The translations under genes were made by a program, and so were the position numbers. From Clostridiales bacterium (GTDB taxonomy: Bacteria; Bacillota; Clostridia; Saccharofermentanales; Saccharofermentanaceae): a stretch of DNA of 64,000 bases. The stretch is from assembly GCA_017427465.1 (NCBI GenBank), contig JAFRST010000054.1, positions 23,776 through 87,775 of the forward strand, in the 5' to 3' direction. Below the pieces are notes generated by a model. It did not search any database, was not told the origin of the DNA, and saw only the letters and a list, made by a program, of their open reading frames with translations. Each line of letters starts with the position of its first letter. The stretch's first letter is position 1. Below, piece by piece: positions 60,729-64,000 of this stretch.

Positions 60729-63530
60729 ATGGGTAAGAAATTAAGATCACTGATAAGTATTATCCTTACTGCCGTGATGGTAGTCGTTGCTGTACCGATC
60801 ATGTCTGTGCCTGTAGATGCAACGGAAGAATACAATTCCAAGATTAACGGTCAGGACTACGAACCGTCAGAAAGATATACGATTCTGGTTTTGGATGTGT
60901 CCGGACCGGAAGAGTTTTTTATTAATAATAATACCGAAACATATATTTCAGACAGCTCCATAGAAGACGTAAAATCATCAGCAAAAAAATTCCTAGACGC
61001 AGCAAATACATCGCTGTCACATAATCAAATAGCTATTGTTACTTATGCAGAAGAAGCCGAAATCGTATCTGACTTTACTGATGATATTTCCGCTTTGATT
61101 AATAAGTTAGATGATATCCAAGAGAAAACAAAGGAAGCAAGAAGCATTGAAGCGGGTCTGGTCTGCGCCAAAGACTTGATGGACAAAGTAACAGCAGACA
61201 ATGCAATTAAAAACATATTGCTATGCACCACAGGTCTTACAAGTTGCGGGAATTATAGTTATTCCGGTCAGTATAACAAAAACACCGTAGCTTCAACTTG
61301 GCAGAATATTGACACAAGAGTAAAGCTTTATGCTTACGCAAATGTCGCAATTGATGCAGCTAACTCACTAAAAGAAACTGACACAGCTATTTATGTAATC
61401 GGATTATTTAATCCGATAGAAGCATCTATACCTGACAAAAGCACATTAAATAATGTAAAAGAGTTCTTTAGACTAACAGCACATGATCTGGCTTCTTCAG
61501 AAAGCACTTTTTATGCTGTGGAAAATGTGGAGGATTTGGATTTTACTTTCGGTGAATTGCAGGATGACTTGATTGGAAGCGGCACCGTCCGCATCTATAA
61601 TGATTCTGATTCAAATCCCGAAAATGCTCCTAAAGATACTGCGGAATCCTTTGATAAAAAAACCAGGCCAGCTCCATCATTAGGATTGTACGGGTACTAT
61701 GAGGACGTTCTTTGGGGACCGGAACTTTTCGAACAACCCTCAACTCAGCTTGAATCGTCTTCGACATTACATTCAGATACAACAACTTATAATTTGGCTA
61801 TGCTAAGCGGTTGCCTTTGCACAGTTGCAACTAAACCGGATTATCTCTTGCAGGCATATCTTGATTTAGGATTTAAAGATGAAGATATCTATTTCTATAG
61901 TTATAAAGATCATTCGCATAATCGACCTAATGCAACACGAAATGGTAAAAAGTTTGCTGATGATGCTGATCTGGCTTTCTCTATAGCTTCCCGTACTATG
62001 ACGATTAATGGAGTAGATAGTGATGTTTTGGTAATTGTCGCCCGCGGAACAACCTCTAATGCTGAATTTGTTATGGACGCGAACATGTCTGCAAACAAAG
62101 AATTCTATAACTATATTGCCTGGGATTGGAATTGGGAATTCGAGGAAGATATTTTTGCAGGTCTGGCAGATTATTATAATGACCATCCTGATATAGGAAA
62201 AAGACCTCTAAAAATCTTGGTAACTGGTCACAGTTTGGGTGGAGGTGCTGCAAATCTGGTTGCAGCAAAATTTGATATGGAAGCAGGAAAAGATTATCTG
62301 TTCTGCAAGAACATATCCAAAGATGACGTTTACGCTTTTACATTTGGGGCATTAAACAGTATCATCAAAAAAATGTGGAACGATAAGCCTGTGGATACGC
62401 CTGTAAAAGGTTTCGACAACATAGTAAATATATTTAATGAACTTGATACATTTGGACCTGAAGGCGATGCTCTATTTAATATAAAACCAGCAAATGGTGA
62501 CCAATCTTTTTATAATAAATTCGGTCGTTTTTATACGTTCAGAAGTGATATGGATGGTCCTGTTAAACATTTTGCTAATTCCAGGACACATCAGATAGTC
62601 GGATATGTATATGCGGTGAAAACCGGAATGCTGCACACTACGTCTATTGACTTTACGAAAAAGGAAATAAGAGTAATCATCCGATGCCCGGTTGATGTAA
62701 CAGTAATGCATGGAGAAGATATCGTCTGTCAAATTGTTTCAGATGAAATAGTAAGCATAGATTCGTCCATAACGGCCTATGTTGAAGACTCAAGCAAGAC
62801 ACTTATTATTCCACATGATTCTGACTATCAAATCTATATAACTGCCACTAACAGCGGTACTATGAACTATGTCATTCAGGATTTGGATATAACTAGTAAT
62901 TCCTCTGCCTCTTTCGTCGACATCGCTCTTGAGACTGACAAAACCTTCTTATGCGAGCTTACTCCAGACACTAACATTGACAAGGTAGATCTTTTCGTAA
63001 CCGACAAAGACGGAAATATCATTGCAAAGATCACAGGTGACGGACAGGAAGTCGATCCTAATGCTGTAACAGCGACGCCCACGCCTACCCCTACGCCTTC
63101 ACCAACGCCAACTGCAGCACCTACTCCGGTTCCGATATCGTACACCGTAGTCAGTGAAGATATCGTTTGGAAGAACGGTTCGTTTGCAGATCTTGATATT
63201 GTCGTTGAAAGAAGCGAAGATAACGAATCAAGCCTGAATCACTTTACAGATGTCAAAGTCAACGGCAAGACATTGGATAAAGATACCGAATATGAGGTTT
63301 CCGACAGCCTAAAGATCACATTAAAAAATAAATATCTGCGAACGCTTGAAGCAGGCAAGCAGACAGTCCTCATTGAATTTGACGACGGTGAAGTATCTGC
63401 TCAGATTACGATAGAAGAAAGAGGCAGCATGGGCATAACAACGATAATAGGCATTGCGCTGGCTGCTGTCGTTGTTCTTGCATTGTTGCTTGTAGCAGCA
63501 TTCGTGATCTTCAAGAAACTTAAGATCTGA
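60729..63530 (+). CDS. Cell-surface vWA / class-3-lipase-like protein with C-terminal anchor helix
   Basis: A 933-residue exported protein with a signal peptide (to about residue 31). A vWA-like domain spans about 50-290: the MIDAS start reads DVSGP (Asp56, Ser58, Pro60), so the DxSxS motif is incomplete. A class-3-lipase-like domain follows at about 345-640 with VIVARGTTS as the usual FRGT segment and VTGHSLGGG giving nucleophile Ser502. A beta-sandwich region, a Thr-Pro linker (ATPTPTPTPSPTP) near 780, another beta domain and a final membrane helix with a short basic tail (about 903-933) complete it. The linker and anchor suggest surface display. Codon use is more AT-rich than its neighbours in the first two thirds, possibly acquired. 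Ribosome site weak. Confidence 0.82.
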   Translation: MGKKLRSLISIILTAVMVVVAVPIMSVPVDATEEYNSKINGQDYEPSERYTILVLDVSGPEEFFINNNTETYISDSSIEDVKSSAKKFLDAANTSLSHNQIAIVTYAEEAEIVSDFTDDISALINKLDDIQEKTKEARSIEAGLVCAKDLMDKVTADNAIKNILLCTTGLTSCGNYSYSGQYNKNTVASTWQNIDTRVKLYAYANVAIDAANSLKETDTAIYVIGLFNPIEASIPDKSTLNNVKEFFRLTAHDLASSESTFYAVENVEDLDFTFGELQDDLIGSGTVRIYNDSDSNPENAPKDTAESFDKKTRPAPSLGLYGYYEDVLWGPELFEQPSTQLESSSTLHSDTTTYNLAMLSGCLCTVATKPDYLLQAYLDLGFKDEDIYFYSYKDHSHNRPNATRNGKKFADDADLAFSIASRTMTINGVDSDVLVIVARGTTSNAEFVMDANMSANKEFYNYIAWDWNWEFEEDIFAGLADYYNDHPDIGKRPLKILVTGHSLGGGAANLVAAKFDMEAGKDYLFCKNISKDDVYAFTFGALNSIIKKMWNDKPVDTPVKGFDNIVNIFNELDTFGPEGDALFNIKPANGDQSFYNKFGRFYTFRSDMDGPVKHFANSRTHQIVGYVYAVKTGMLHTTSIDFTKKEIRVIIRCPVDVTVMHGEDIVCQIVSDEIVSIDSSITAYVEDSSKTLIIPHDSDYQIYITATNSGTMNYVIQDLDITSNSSASFVDIALETDKTFLCELTPDTNIDKVDLFVTDKDGNIIAKITGDGQEVDPNAVTATPTPTPTPSPTPTAAPTPVPISYTVVSEDIVWKNGSFADLDIVVERSEDNESSLNHFTDVKVNGKTLDKDTEYEVSDSLKITLKNKYLRTLEAGKQTVLIEFDDGEVSAQITIEERGSMGITTIIGIALAAVVVLALLLVAAFVIFKKLKI

Positions 63531-63593
63531 TCAATGGTGTTTCCTGTTTTGTTGCCTAAAAAACTGTTTTCAGAAAATACTGCGGGCATATTC

Positions 63594-63859
63594 TTCACGA
63601 AAACTTCAATAAAATGGCCTATTCGTGAAGATTTCAGGTAGCGGGGATTAGGGCTCTTCGTCGGCGCTGAAAAATGCGGAAAACCGGATTGCGTAAATCG
63701 AGCGTAAATCAGGTCGAATAACGCACGGATTCACGCAAATATCGCCAAACTAGCGTAGAACTGTGCCTAAATCAGACCAAATAACGCACTTTTCGCGCAC
63801 TTCGCTTGCGTTCGCGAAAAATACCATAATAAAAAGCGCACCACGCTTCGCGCGCACAT
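63594..63859. repeat. Dispersed intergenic repeat, copy B (about 260 bp)
   Basis: This matches copy A at 7618-7877 block by block: cttcacgaaaa, then the identical gtgaagatttcaggtagcgg core (63625-63644), gcgtaaa units, the aaactag and gtgcctaaa block, and cgcgcacataaaa next to a terminator. Internal inverted motifs such as ttttcgcg / cgcgaaaa are present. No gene was seen from 63531 to the window end. Confidence 0.7.
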
Positions 63860-63906
63860 AAAAACCTGCTAACAAAAATCAAGAGTTTGTTGGCAGGTTT
63901 TTCTTT
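63860..63906 (+). terminator. Terminator after the vWA/lipase-like gene
   Basis: A long stem, aaaacctgctaacaaa / tttgttggcaggtttt, is followed by ttctttgg. The repeat copy B lies between it and the stop codon. Confidence 0.85.
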
Positions 63907-63930
63907 GGTGCATTTTAGGCATGGCAAACA

Positions 63931-63958
63931 GACCGGAATCAAATCCGGTCTTTGTTTT
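63931..63958. terminator. Second hairpin terminator near the right edge
   Basis: The stem gaccgga / tccggtc is followed by tttgtttt; it may belong to a convergent gene beyond the edge. Confidence 0.65.
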
Positions 63959-64000
63959 AGTCGAAAATACTTATACTGCTTGGTAAACCTCCATCACTCG

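Noticed and set aside
60729..63530. Prophage or toxin origin for the vWA/lipase-like gene
   Set aside because: The only hint is higher AT content; no integrase, phage structural gene or immunity gene is nearby.

Overview
The window looks like chromosome from an anaerobic member of the Clostridia, probably a gut or rumen organism. The evidence is the SCIFF peptide with its radical-SAM maturase (a clostridial marker), an indolepyruvate:ferredoxin oxidoreductase, low-to-medium GC, Gram-positive Shine-Dalgarno sites, a perfect CIRCE operator and many lipoproteins with clostridial-style signal peptides. I saw no rRNA, tRNA, CRISPR, phage or insertion sequence. A genus call is not possible from this alone.

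Layout. 1-2.8 kb: a three-domain surface enzyme (acyltransferase, CapA-like phosphatase, SGNH), cut by the left edge, with a small partner gene. 3.1-4.0 kb: a zinc-ribbon protein with a decayed HD domain. 4.1-10.8 kb: a BlaI/BlaR1-like regulatory island. Its receptor has no penicillin-sensor domain; its ectodomain instead resembles two neighbouring lipoproteins. All three transcription units share one promoter/operator design. 10.9-13.9 kb: a PLP decarboxylase-like protein, then scfA/scfB. 14-18.8 kb: a lipoprotein and a heterodimeric ABC exporter. 19-25 kb: acyl-CoA synthetase, Na+/solute symporter, and an MBOAT/DHHW O-acylation pair. 25.3-29.8 kb: an aryl-acid operon (iorA, iorB, thioesterase, paaK, ACT protein). 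29.9-36.4 kb: a transglutaminase lipoprotein and an odd operon of two sugar-type permeases with MacA-like and MacB-like proteins. 36.6-43.7 kb: a GT-C-like membrane protein, pyruvate kinase, a GMP synthase lacking its amidotransferase domain, two membrane proteins and a CIRCE-controlled Hsp20.

44-59.5 kb is built from duplicated pieces. There are two full copies and one fragment of a DNA-deoxyinosine glycosylase gene, and one full and one collapsed copy of a zinc-ribbon gene. They bracket two modules. The first is a BlaI/M56 receptor with two beta-helix domains. The second is a surface-polymer cassette: two paralogous fusions of a YidC-like domain to a sulfatase-like ectodomain, with a CDP-glycerol glycerophosphotransferase-family enzyme between them. 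In both fusions the groove arginine of YidC is replaced by asparagine. This cassette is the best candidate for an undescribed system. 59.5-64 kb holds two paralogous small lipoproteins, a large cell-surface vWA/lipase-like protein and a second copy of a ~260-bp intergenic repeat also found at 7.6 kb.

Themes: cell-surface polymer synthesis and O-acylation; two membrane-protease/repressor switches whose sensors have been rebuilt; and anaerobic aryl- and carboxylic-acid metabolism.
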